A stretch of 28,422 bases of DNA from Planctomycetes bacterium UBA1662. Lineage in GTDB: Bacteria > Planctomycetota > UBA8108. Each line of letters opens with the position of its first letter. Positions within the stretch are counted from its first letter, which is position 1. Of this stretch, positions 15,393 through 23,345 are shown piece after piece. The DNA lies in contig DCKY01000029.1 of NCBI GenBank assembly GCA_002320775.1, positions 1-28,422 on the forward strand, given 5' to 3'. The position numbers and the translations under genes were made by a program. The notes beneath the pieces were generated by a model that saw nothing but the letters and a program-made list of their open reading frames with translations, ran no database searches and was not told the DNA's origin.

Positions 15393-16868
15393 ATGAACCT
15401 ACCGATCGAAAACCTTTTGCGTGACGAGCTCGCTCTGCAGCAGACCCGGCGGTCCTTTCTCCGGCGAGGCGGCGCTGGGATGGGGGCCGTGGCCCTCGGA
15501 GCGCTCCTGAATCCGGGAGCCTTCGCGGCGGACGACAAGAAGGCTTCCACTCCCGGAAAGGTCGAGGTTGAAGACTGGCAAGGGGTCGTGGCGCCTCTGC
15601 ACTTCAAGCGCCGGGCCAAGCGGGTGATTCATCTCTATATGGCCGGAGGTCCTTCTCACCTCGAGACGTTTGATCACAAGCCTGAGCTCGGCAAGATGCA
15701 CGGCAAGCCGATGCCGGAGTCCTTTACCAAGGGCCAGCCCATCGCCCAGCTGCAGGGCAAGAAGCTGAACTGTCTCGGTCCCCAGCATCCGTTCAAGAAG
15801 TTCGGGAAGAGTGGCCAGTCCATCGCCGAGATCTTTCCGCATATCGGCTCGGTAGCTGATGATATCTGCATCGTTCGTTCCCTGCGAACCAAGGCGATCA
15901 ATCATGATCCTGCCCATACCTTCATGAACACGGGGACCACCATCTCGGGGCGGCCTTCGATGGGCGCCTGGGCGCTCTACGGCCTCGGCAGCGAGACGGA
16001 CAACCTGCCCGGTTTCGTCGTGCTCTCCTCCGTAGGCCGAGCGGGCCAGGCTCAGCCGATCGCAGCGCGCCAGTGGCACAGCGGTTTTTTGCCAAGCCGT
16101 TTCCAGGGCGTCGAGTTCCGCTCCGCCGGCGACCCGGTGCTCTATGTCGGAAACCCCAAGGGAGTGACGGCCGGACGGCAGCGAGACATCGTCAGCGCGG
16201 TCCAGCAGCTTAACAAGATCCACAACAACGTTGTTGACGACCCGGAGATCAAGACCCGCATCTCGCAGTATGAGATGGCCTTCCGGATGCAGACCTCGGT
16301 TCCCGGCCTGGTCGACATCTCGGACGAGAAGCCTGAAACCCTGGAGCTCTACGGCACCAAGGGCGCGGATGGAAGCTACGCGGCGAATTGCCTGCTTGCC
16401 AGGCGGCTGGCCGAGCGCGGTGTCCGCTTTATCCAGGTCTACCACCGGGCCTGGGACCATCACGGGGGTATCAAGAACAACGTGAAGACCACCGCCGGGG
16501 AGGTCGACAAAGCTACGGCTGCCCTGATCAAGGATCTCAAGGACCGCGGTCTCCTTGATGACACGCTGATCGTCTTCGGCGGCGAGTTTGGCAGGACCCC
16601 CATGGCCCAGGGCAATGGACGCGACCATCACATCAAGGGCTACTCGATGTTCCTTGCCGGAGGCGGCATCAAGGGAGGGACCTCCTACGGAGACACTGAC
16701 GACCTGGGCTACAACGCCCAGGACAACATCTTCGAGATCCATGACTTCCATGCGACCCTGCTCTACCTGCTCGGAGTAGACCATAAGAAGTTGACGGTCA
16801 AGTTCCAGGGACGCGACTTCCGCCTGACCGATGTTCACGGAAATGTCGTGAAAGACCTGCTGGCCTGA
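15393..16868 (+). CDS. Tat-exported DUF1501 protein
   Basis: This is a 491-residue DUF1501 protein, a family with alkaline-phosphatase/sulfatase-like fold features. Its N-terminus has a twin-arginine signal (R19-R20-SFLRRGGAGMG, then a hydrophobic stretch ending AFA), so it is exported folded. Family segments are HLYMAGGPSHLETFDHKP, NHDPAHTFMNTG, RFIQVYHRAWDHHGG, LIVFGGEFGRTPMAQG, GRDHHIKGYSMFLAGGG and IHDFHATLLYLLG; the His and Asp residues in them would bind metal. It starts four bases after the stop of the PSCyt1/DUF1553 gene, so the two form an operon, as usual in planctomycetes. The two proteins leave the cytoplasm by different routes (Sec for the cytochrome-like partner, Tat for this one). 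Substrate unknown. Confidence 0.95.
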   Translation: MNLPIENLLRDELALQQTRRSFLRRGGAGMGAVALGALLNPGAFAADDKKASTPGKVEVEDWQGVVAPLHFKRRAKRVIHLYMAGGPSHLETFDHKPELGKMHGKPMPESFTKGQPIAQLQGKKLNCLGPQHPFKKFGKSGQSIAEIFPHIGSVADDICIVRSLRTKAINHDPAHTFMNTGTTISGRPSMGAWALYGLGSETDNLPGFVVLSSVGRAGQAQPIAARQWHSGFLPSRFQGVEFRSAGDPVLYVGNPKGVTAGRQRDIVSAVQQLNKIHNNVVDDPEIKTRISQYEMAFRMQTSVPGLVDISDEKPETLELYGTKGADGSYAANCLLARRLAERGVRFIQVYHRAWDHHGGIKNNVKTTAGEVDKATAALIKDLKDRGLLDDTLIVFGGEFGRTPMAQGNGRDHHIKGYSMFLAGGGIKGGTSYGDTDDLGYNAQDNIFEIHDFHATLLYLLGVDHKKLTVKFQGRDFRLTDVHGNVVKDLLA

Positions 16869-16939
16869 CCTTGTAAGCCTCTGATCAGCTTTCGTTTTCG
16901 ATCATTGCTGGAGGTGATAGGGCTGGGCTTGGAGATGGT

Positions 16940-16943
16940 GAGG
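16940..16943 (+). promoter_or_regulatory. Ribosome binding site candidate for the HNH gene
   Basis: GAGG is six bases before ATG 16950. In-frame alternatives are TTG 16905, ATG 16935 and GTG 16938, and the GGAG just upstream of 16935 is a weaker competitor. Confidence 0.45.
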
Positions 16944-16949
16944 CGATAC

Positions 16950-17531
16950 ATGGATCAGACAGAACGGTTGCGGGATTTTCTTCATAAAAAGATGAAAATG
17001 AGTCATGTCTACCAGCCGCTCATTATCAGGACTCTTCTGCAGGCTGATGGTACGGCGACGATAAGACAGTTAGCTCAGGCTTTGTTGATGGAGGATGAAA
17101 GCCAACTTCTGTATTACGAAGATCGTCTCAAAAAGATGCCCCTGCCTGTCTTGACCAAGCACGATATTGTTGAGCGAGAAGGTAATCTAGTGAGCTTGAA
17201 GACTGAGGATCTGGGTTACAAGGAACGCGCAGAGCTTCGAGCTTTGTGTGAAGAGCAACTTAATGAGTTCCTGGAAAAACGAGGTTTGAGTGTTTGGGAC
17301 TACAGGCTCATCGAAGCAGGCCCTGTAGGGGACTCACTCCGCTATGAGGTTCTCAAGGAGTCAGGGGGAAAATGTGAGCTCTGTGGGGTTACGAAGGAAG
17401 ACGCACGATTGGAGGTCGATCACATCGTCCCCCGGAGCAAGGGGGGGACGAATGACAAAGAAAACCTTCAGGTGCTGTGCCATCGGTGCAATCGAGGGAA
17501 GTCAAACCGAGACGATACAGACTTCAGGTAG
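16950..17531 (+). CDS. HNH endonuclease-like protein with N-terminal winged-helix-like domain
   Basis: The protein has 193 residues from ATG 16950 (starts at 16905, 16935 and 16938 are also possible). The C-terminal HNH nuclease carries a zinc-finger frame: C142-EL-C145, the catalytic pair D157-H158 in LEVDHIVPRSKGG, and C177-HR-C180-N181. The N-terminal half (SHVYQPLIIRTLLQADGTAT, RQLAQALLMEDESQ, HDIVEREGNLVSL) looks like a helical winged-helix-type region that may bind DNA or a partner. No signal peptide, so it acts in the cytoplasm on nucleic acid. Codon use is visibly more AT-rich and less G/C-ended than in the flanking genes, which suggests acquisition by transfer. It stands alone between the DUF1501 gene and the convergent di-heme genes; no methylase, helicase or integrase is adjacent. 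A defence or mobile-element origin is possible but not shown. Confidence 0.85.
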   Translation: MDQTERLRDFLHKKMKMSHVYQPLIIRTLLQADGTATIRQLAQALLMEDESQLLYYEDRLKKMPLPVLTKHDIVEREGNLVSLKTEDLGYKERAELRALCEEQLNEFLEKRGLSVWDYRLIEAGPVGDSLRYEVLKESGGKCELCGVTKEDARLEVDHIVPRSKGGTNDKENLQVLCHRCNRGKSNRDDTDFR

Positions 17532-17544
17532 GGGTTTTGTCAAG

Positions 17545-17558
17545 GCGAAGTTCTTCGC
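17545..17558. other. Inverted repeat between convergent genes
   Basis: GCGAAG, TT and CTTCGC form a short symmetric hairpin in the 95-base gap between the convergent HNH and di-heme genes. There is no T-tract after it on either strand, so a role in ending transcription is only a possibility. Confidence 0.25.
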
Positions 17559-17626
17559 TGAGGCTGGGGGCAGACAGGGTGGTTTGCGGCCGATGCAACG
17601 GTCGGCTCCTGGCTGCTGGCGGGTAA

Positions 17627-19072
17627 TCAGAGGCTCAGGAGGAACTCGATGAGCTTCGACTGTTCGTCGAAGCTCAGGGCGTTGAAGGCCTCCTTGGAGG
17701 GCGCGGCCTCTCCGAAGTGGAGGAGGATCGCATCCCGGAGGGTCTCGGCCGAGCCATCGTGAAGGTAGGGAGCGGTCTGCCCGACTCCCCACAGGGGCGC
17801 CGTGCGGAACTCGCCCGGCTCGGCATCTGCCTCAGGCACGTTGAGCCGGTCAGGGTTGGCGACATCGTGCAGCAGGAAATCTGAGAAGGCGGCTACCGGG
17901 CCCTCTACGCCGTTCAGCACGCTGACATGACAGCCGGCGCAGCCAACCTCGTTGAAGTTGTCTTCTCCCTTGTTGATTCGCTCTTGAAGGCTCGGATTGT
18001 CCGGGAAAGATCTCGCCGGGGGAGCCAGGTGGGTGCTGAAGAAGACGAGATCTACGAAGTCCTGGTCGGCAAGCTCAGGGTCGCTGACCGAATCGGTGTC
18101 CACCTCTACAGCGAAATCCGCCAGCAGTCCGTTTACTGTGACGCCCATCTCGTTGATGAACGCGTCGGCGCAGAAGTCGGCAAGGCTGGGAATGCTCGCC
18201 TTGTGACCGAACCGTCCGATCCGGCCATTGATCCTGAGGGCCCGGCCGGAGATCCCATCTCCATCGGCGTCTTCCGGGTCGGCGTTGGCCAGCAGGACCG
18301 CTTCCGGCAGCCGGTCAACCAGGCCGAGGCCGAGTAGTGAAGGAGTCTGGCGAGTTTCTATGATGTTGGCTTCCGGGTTGATCTCATCACGGGTGGCTCC
18401 ATGGACCGCCAGCCTGGACACGGCCGGTCCGGAATCGAGCTGTACGATGTCACCATTCTCTTCCCGCTTCGCGAAGCGCACGACATCGACATCGAGTCCC
18501 CCCGCGCCGCCCATGATCGGGGTCAGGTGGCAGCCGCGGCAGGAGTCGCCGTTGAAGACAGGGCCGAGGCCTTCGTTTGCGGAGAAGAAATGGTTGAAGA
18601 CGAGCTTGCCGCGTTGCCAGGAGATGGCCTCGAGGCGGTCGAGCTCACGGTCAGGTCCTCCCAGCTTGCCGACCAAGGGAAGACCCGGAAGGGGGGGTTC
18701 CCTGCAGCCCAGGTCCCGGGTGGGGTCTGTGCCCGGATTGGGAAAGGGTGCCGGGGGCGCGTCCGTTCCGCCGAGGAAAAGGAAGTTCAAGGTCCGGATG
18801 ACATCGGTAATGTTGACCTCTCCGTCATCATTGGTGTCGTTGGCGGCCAGGCATTCCGGCTGCTCATCGCCAATGAAGAGAAACGACAGGGTGAAGACAG
18901 CATCGCCGATATTCAACTCGCCATCATCGTTGGAGTCGCCGCGGATAAAGTCATTTACCTGGTTGTCTCCGAACTCGACCCGGCCGCGCGCGGAGGGAGA
19001 GTTCAGGTGATAGGCCAGCAGGAGGATCCCCAGCAGCAGGAAGGCGTTCGCGGTGTTGTAGAGGGTTTTCAT
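17627..19072 (-). CDS. Di-heme oxidoreductase (DUF1111/DHOR) with N-terminal dockerin-like module
   Basis: The protein has 481 residues and starts at ATG 19072 with AAGGAG seven bases upstream. An N-terminal hydrophobic segment (AFLLLGILLLAYHL) serves as signal or anchor. Residues 43-125 are a duplicated dockerin-like module (RGDSNDDGELNIGDAV and NDTNDDGEVNITDVI), ending in a proline-rich tail with DLGC. A DUF1111 di-heme domain follows, with heme sites C178-RG-C181-H182 and C378-AG-C381-H382. The conserved acidic segment NADPEDADGDGISGR and the C-terminal APLWGVGQTAPYLHDG are typical of this family of c-type cytochrome peroxidase-like or thiol-oxidoreductase-like proteins. It acts outside the cytoplasm. 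Its SD site overlaps the stop codon of the upstream di-heme gene, so the two are translationally coupled. A dockerin-like module fused to a redox enzyme is unusual. Actual substrate unknown. Confidence 0.92.
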   Translation of the reverse strand: MKTLYNTANAFLLLGILLLAYHLNSPSARGRVEFGDNQVNDFIRGDSNDDGELNIGDAVFTLSFLFIGDEQPECLAANDTNDDGEVNITDVIRTLNFLFLGGTDAPPAPFPNPGTDPTRDLGCREPPLPGLPLVGKLGGPDRELDRLEAISWQRGKLVFNHFFSANEGLGPVFNGDSCRGCHLTPIMGGAGGLDVDVVRFAKREENGDIVQLDSGPAVSRLAVHGATRDEINPEANIIETRQTPSLLGLGLVDRLPEAVLLANADPEDADGDGISGRALRINGRIGRFGHKASIPSLADFCADAFINEMGVTVNGLLADFAVEVDTDSVSDPELADQDFVDLVFFSTHLAPPARSFPDNPSLQERINKGEDNFNEVGCAGCHVSVLNGVEGPVAAFSDFLLHDVANPDRLNVPEADAEPGEFRTAPLWGVGQTAPYLHDGSAETLRDAILLHFGEAAPSKEAFNALSFDEQSKLIEFLLSL

Positions 19073-19079
19073 GCGGGAA

Positions 19080-19085
19080 CTCCTT
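19080..19085 (-). promoter_or_regulatory. Ribosome binding site overlapping the upstream stop codon
   Basis: On the minus strand AAGGAG lies seven bases before the ATG at 19072. Its first two bases belong to the TAA stop (19086-19084) of the preceding di-heme gene. This arrangement favours coupled translation of the two oxidoreductases. Confidence 0.75.
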
Positions 19086-20376
19086 AGAGCGACTCCAGGA
19101 AGCGGTGGAGCATCAGGGTGTCCTGCTGGTCCAGCTCGGCGTAGGCATTTCGGGATCTTTCAGCTTCGCCACCATGGAGAAGGATAGCCTCTCGTACTGT
19201 CGCTGCCCGGCCATCGTGGAGGAAGGGAGCGTGCTCGCAGAGTCCCCAGAGGGGCTGGGTTCGGAACTCGTTTCCAAGCGCCTGTTTCATGGTGATGCCA
19301 TCGGCCAGCTCGGGTCCCATATCATGCAGCAGGAGGTCGGTGTAGGGATGGATCTTGCCGATGCGGGTGTTGAGGCTTGCGGTGTGGCAGCTGGCGCAGC
19401 CAATCCGCAGGAAGATGCTCTCTCCCTGGCGGACGTTCGAGGTGATTCGGCCGCGTCTCGGGGCTGCCAGGTTCTCCTGGAAGAAGACGAGCGCGATGAG
19501 CTCTCCCCTGCTGATTTCCGGATCCCGGATTCCATCGTAGTCGACGAGCTCATCTATGGGGGCGGCCACCTGGGCATAGGCGGTCTTGATCTCAAATAGC
19601 TCGTCAAGGAACGGCTTCTCGTTCTGCGCGGGCCCCATGGCAAAGTCGATCGAGTTGCTGGTGATTCCCATCTGGTTGTTCAGGGCGCCCCTGTTGAAAG
19701 CCTCGATGCTGGCGGTCTGGCATTTATAACCAAACCGGCCAATCTGGTTGTCTTCGTCTTCGATCCGGTTGATGCGTCCGGAGATTCCATCTCCATCGGC
19801 GTCCTCGGGGTCGGCCCGCGAGAGAATCTCTTCATCGGACACCAGCCGAAAGAGGCCCACTCCGAACATGGGGGGCGCGTTTCGGTTGGCGACGACATCA
19901 GCCTGGCTCAGGCTGGGGTGTTCGACGCCGCTGGCCACCGGATTTTCATTGTCACCCCTGGGGCCGTAGTGCGGAATGACCATGCTGGGCAGACAGCATT
20001 CCGTCCTCTGCGTGGGAGCGTTGAACTCGGTGCAATCGGGATAGATTTTTTCCAGTATTCCTTCCTCGTTGAGGCGTCCGGCCAGGAAGAAGTCGCGATA
20101 GCGCTGAGCCGACCCGCCCTCGACGGGATCTTCATGGCAGGATGCGCAGGAGGTAGCGTTGAAGTGCGGGCCAAGGCCTTCGCGCCGGGTAAAGGACTTC
20201 TTGAAGATGGATCTTCCGAACTCGAAGGTTGCAAGTTGTCCCGTGTTGAGCCCCGGGATGGCTGCCCCGAAGTTGCCGGAGACATCCGCCTCTTCTCCAG
20301 CCGATGAGAAAGATTCGAGTATGGCGAGCAACGCCAGAGTGCTGAATACAGATGAGAGAATCAAAAAAGTACGCAT
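19084..20376 (-). CDS. Di-heme oxidoreductase (DUF1111/DHOR)
   Basis: The protein has 430 residues from ATG 20376, which starts a signal peptide (FLILSSVFSTLALLAILESF). The frame is open up to 20448, but that extension has no RBS and would bury the signal. The heme c motifs are C77-AS-C80-H81 and C327-AS-C330-H331. The segments EGLGPHFNATSCASCH, FGVGLFRLVSDEEI, RADPEDADGDGISGRINRI, RFGYKCQTASIEAFN and QPLWGLCEHAPFLHDGRAA are those of the DUF1111 family. It differs from its downstream neighbour by having no dockerin-like module and by extra cysteines (YPDCTEFN, TECCLPS) in an insertion between about residues 110 and 130. It is the first gene of a two-gene minus-strand operon. The pair may act as two members of one periplasmic redox system, but no electron acceptor gene lies beside them. 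Confidence 0.92.
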   Translation of the reverse strand: MRTFLILSSVFSTLALLAILESFSSAGEEADVSGNFGAAIPGLNTGQLATFEFGRSIFKKSFTRREGLGPHFNATSCASCHEDPVEGGSAQRYRDFFLAGRLNEEGILEKIYPDCTEFNAPTQRTECCLPSMVIPHYGPRGDNENPVASGVEHPSLSQADVVANRNAPPMFGVGLFRLVSDEEILSRADPEDADGDGISGRINRIEDEDNQIGRFGYKCQTASIEAFNRGALNNQMGITSNSIDFAMGPAQNEKPFLDELFEIKTAYAQVAAPIDELVDYDGIRDPEISRGELIALVFFQENLAAPRRGRITSNVRQGESIFLRIGCASCHTASLNTRIGKIHPYTDLLLHDMGPELADGITMKQALGNEFRTQPLWGLCEHAPFLHDGRAATVREAILLHGGEAERSRNAYAELDQQDTLMLHRFLESL

Positions 20377-20771
20377 GGAACCCCGATCAATTTTTTGCGT
20401 GAATCGCATCCGGCTCCGGAGGAACCGAGTTGTCGCGCCCGGCCGCAATGGGCTTGCCGGATACGGTCAACTTACACAAGTTTTGCAATCAAATCCCAAA
20501 CATCCTAATGATAAACCCTCAGGCCGTCCGAGGAGGGGATAAAATCAGAGTAGAAGGCGTCAATGAGTCGTATACTGTTTAACTCAAAGGACTTGTCACG
20601 GTGTCGAGTAATCTGGAAGGTACTGTTCCACCGACTATCCGAAAGACTGTTAGTACCTATAATATCACCTGGGAAAATTCGCCGCGACGGTGTCTTGGCC
20701 AGGGTAAAGGCTCCATGAGCGCCTTGGATGGCCAGGCGTTAGAAACAACCCCGCTCACAGGTTTCATTGTA
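20377..20771. other. 395-base divergent intergenic region with promoter-like elements
   Basis: This stretch separates the di-heme operon (minus) from the TPR-redoxin gene (plus) and must hold both promoters. It is more AT-rich than its neighbours. On the plus strand TATAAT at 20658-20663 matches a sigma-70 -10 box exactly, but no good -35 stands at the right distance; TATACT at 20571-20576 is a second, weaker candidate. No clear minus-strand box was found. The open frame from 20601 runs through, but its N-terminal part has no similarity and precedes the signal peptide start at 20772. No RNA gene was recognised. Confidence 0.4.
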
Positions 20772-23225
20772 ATGTTCCGTCTTCCTCTCTTCATCGCGCT
20801 GGTCCTGCTCCATTGTTCGTCGGTCTCCGCCCAGGAGTCCGCAGAGGAGGGCAAGGCTCCCGAGAAGGTGCCCGAGGGCCATTCTAATCACGGGGAGGCT
20901 TTCAACGAGGGGCCGAGGCAGAGTGCCTACCTGATGCAGGGCACGGGCAATGTAGTCTTTCCCGTCGCCACCGAGAATGAGAAGGCCCAGGCCTTTATCA
21001 ACCAGGGCGTCGGTCAGCTTCACGGCTTCTGGTATTTTGAGGCCGAGCGCAGCTTCAGGCAGGCGGCGGCTCTGGATCCGAAGCTGGCCATCAGCTATTG
21101 GGGCATGGCGATGGCGAATCCGAATAACGAAAAGCGCGCGCGGGATTTCATCGCGGAGGCCGTCAAGCTTAAGGATGGGGCGAGTGAACGCGGACGGATG
21201 TATATCGATGCTCTGAAAAAGTTTATGGATGCGGGTGCGAAGGAAGGCAAGGACGGCGGCAAGAAAGGTGACCGCGAAAAAAAGCGCCGCCAGGACTATC
21301 TCAAGGCCCTGGATCGCATCATCCAGAAGTACCCGGAGGATATCGAGGCGCGGGCCTTTCTCGTCTGCCACACATGGCAGAGCTCCTGGCGCGGCGTGCC
21401 GATCACCAGCCACGTGGCCATGGACAGCCTCATCGATCAGATCTTGCAGAAGTCTCCGATGCATCCGGCGCATCATTACAGGATTCATCTCTGGGATAAT
21501 GAAAAGCCGGAGCGCGCTCTTCCCGCTGCGGGCCGCAGCGGCCAGGCCGCGCCCTCGATCGCCCATATGTGGCATATGGGCGGGCATATTTTCTCCAAGC
21601 TCAAGCGCTACAACGATGCCGCCTGGCAGCAGGAGGCCTCGGCCAGAGTCGACCACGCGCACATGATGAAAGACCTGGTGCTGCCTGACCAGATCCACAA
21701 CTTCGCGCACAACAATGAGTGGCTCATTCGCAACCTGATGAATGTCGGCCGGGTCAGCGAGGCAGCCAGCCTGGCCAGGAACATGATCGAGCTTCCGAGG
21801 CATCCGAAATACAACACGCTCTCCAAGGGGGGGTCGAGCGCCAAGTACGGCCGTCGCCGTCTCTTCGAGGTGCTCTACCGGTTTGAGCTCTGGGACCAGT
21901 TGGTCGAGCTTTCGAGGACGCACTACCTGCCACCTACGGCGCTCGAGGAAGAGCAGGTGAAGAGATTGAGGCACCTGGGCGTGGCCTATGTTCGCCGGCA
22001 GGACACGGAGAATGGGATTTCCGTTCTCATTGACCTTCGCGATCGTCTTGATGAAATCGAGAGACAGAGTGGGCGGGAGGCGCAGCGGGCGAAGGATGAG
22101 GAACGGAAGAAGATCGAGAGGGCTCGATCTGAGAAGAAAGAGGGGAAGGATGAGGAAGGTAAGGAGAGCGCGGAGCTGAACGATGCCGAAAAAAAACGTA
22201 TCCAGGAGGCAGGCAAAAAGGCGGCGAACCCTTACCGGTCGCGTCTCGGTTCTCTGAAGAAAGCGCTCGCCGAGATCGAGGGGCATCTCGCCGTTCGCGA
22301 GGGTGACCTGGCGGCGGCCTTCGGAAAATTCCGCGAGGCTGGCGGCGTGAACGAACTCTATCTTGCAGGTATCGAGCTTGAGCTTGCCTTGGAGGAAAAG
22401 GCGGGCACAAAGGAAGAGAACAAGGGTAAGCCTCGCAGCCGGGAGAAGATTCTCGAGTGGGCCCGGGGACATGTCGACGGCCGCAAGGGACAGGTGCTGG
22501 CCCTGGCCGGCTACATCGAGCTCCTGTGGCTGGCTGGCGACAGGGAAAAGGCCGCGGTCGAGTTTGATGTTCTCCGGGGGCTTTCAGGGAAGATCGACCT
22601 TCAGACCCCGGTATTTCAGCGGCTCGCCCCGATTGCCCGTGAGCTGGGGCATAAGGGAGACTGGCGGCGAAAATACGAGCAGCCGTCTGATGTAGGAGTG
22701 CGACCTGACCTGGGCGCCCTCGGTCCGTTCCGCTGGCAGGCGCCGAAGGCCGCGCCCTGGAAGCTGAAGAATCACAAGGGCGCGGAGATGAGCCTGGCCG
22801 GGTATAAGGGCCGTCCGGTTTGCATCATCTTCTACCTGGGCTACGGCTGTATCCATTGCGCTGAACAATTGCATGCCTTTGCGCCCCGGATCAAAGATTT
22901 CAAGGCGGTGGGGCTGGACGTTGTCGCGATCAGCAGCAACAACCAGGAAGATCTCAAGAAGTCCCTGGCTGCCTACGATAAGGGTGAGTTTCCTTTCCCG
23001 CTGGTAGCCAATCCTGAGCTCGATGTATTCAAGGCCTACAGGGCCTACGATGACTTTGAGGACCTGGCATTGCATGGCACCTACCTGGTCGATGAAAAGG
23101 GCTCTATTCTCTGGCACGACATCAGCTATGAGCCCTTCATGGAGCCTGAGTTCGTTATCTCGGAATGGTTGAGGCTCTCGGGCAGAAGTCGCCCACCGTC
23201 CCTCGACCGCCGTAAGAAGCTCTGA
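20772..23225 (+). CDS. Exported TPR protein with C-terminal redoxin (AhpC/TSA-type) domain
   Basis: The protein has 817 residues from ATG 20772, which opens a signal peptide (FRLPLFIALVLLHCSSVSA). The RBS there is weak, and ATG 20715 with AAAGG upstream is an alternative that would place extra residues before the signal. Residues of about 65-430 are TPR-like helical repeats (for example FWYFEAERSFRQAAALDPKL and RVSEAASLARNMIELP). A very highly charged Lys/Glu segment spans about 434-481 and probably forms a coiled coil or flexible linker. More helical repeats follow, then a thioredoxin-fold domain from about 660. Its redox motif is C693-IH-C696 in YLGYGCIHCAEQL, and VDEKGSILWHD closes the fold. 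It should act in the periplasm or envelope in thiol redox or peroxide reactions. Its place beside two di-heme proteins on the opposite strand suggests, but does not prove, a shared redox task. Confidence 0.88.
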   Translation: MFRLPLFIALVLLHCSSVSAQESAEEGKAPEKVPEGHSNHGEAFNEGPRQSAYLMQGTGNVVFPVATENEKAQAFINQGVGQLHGFWYFEAERSFRQAAALDPKLAISYWGMAMANPNNEKRARDFIAEAVKLKDGASERGRMYIDALKKFMDAGAKEGKDGGKKGDREKKRRQDYLKALDRIIQKYPEDIEARAFLVCHTWQSSWRGVPITSHVAMDSLIDQILQKSPMHPAHHYRIHLWDNEKPERALPAAGRSGQAAPSIAHMWHMGGHIFSKLKRYNDAAWQQEASARVDHAHMMKDLVLPDQIHNFAHNNEWLIRNLMNVGRVSEAASLARNMIELPRHPKYNTLSKGGSSAKYGRRRLFEVLYRFELWDQLVELSRTHYLPPTALEEEQVKRLRHLGVAYVRRQDTENGISVLIDLRDRLDEIERQSGREAQRAKDEERKKIERARSEKKEGKDEEGKESAELNDAEKKRIQEAGKKAANPYRSRLGSLKKALAEIEGHLAVREGDLAAAFGKFREAGGVNELYLAGIELELALEEKAGTKEENKGKPRSREKILEWARGHVDGRKGQVLALAGYIELLWLAGDREKAAVEFDVLRGLSGKIDLQTPVFQRLAPIARELGHKGDWRRKYEQPSDVGVRPDLGALGPFRWQAPKAAPWKLKNHKGAEMSLAGYKGRPVCIIFYLGYGCIHCAEQLHAFAPRIKDFKAVGLDVVAISSNNQEDLKKSLAAYDKGEFPFPLVANPELDVFKAYRAYDDFEDLALHGTYLVDEKGSILWHDISYEPFMEPEFVISEWLRLSGRSRPPSLDRRKKL

Positions 23226-23345
23226 CGCCGTCCTTTAGGGATGTTATTAAGACATCTTGTTAATCCGTTATTCAGGCGTGTAGAGTAGTGTTTGCCTGTG
23301 TTGTCCAATGAATGGGTAGTCCTGCGGTTACGGGGGGGTTTGTTT

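Noticed and set aside
15399..16838. 479-residue open frame antisense to the DUF1501 gene
   Set aside because: Shadow of a well-conserved gene, no signal, motif or RBS.
20739..22472. 577-residue open frame antisense to the TPR-redoxin gene
   Set aside because: Leu/His/Arg-rich shadow; the plus-strand gene has signal peptide, repeats and redox motif.
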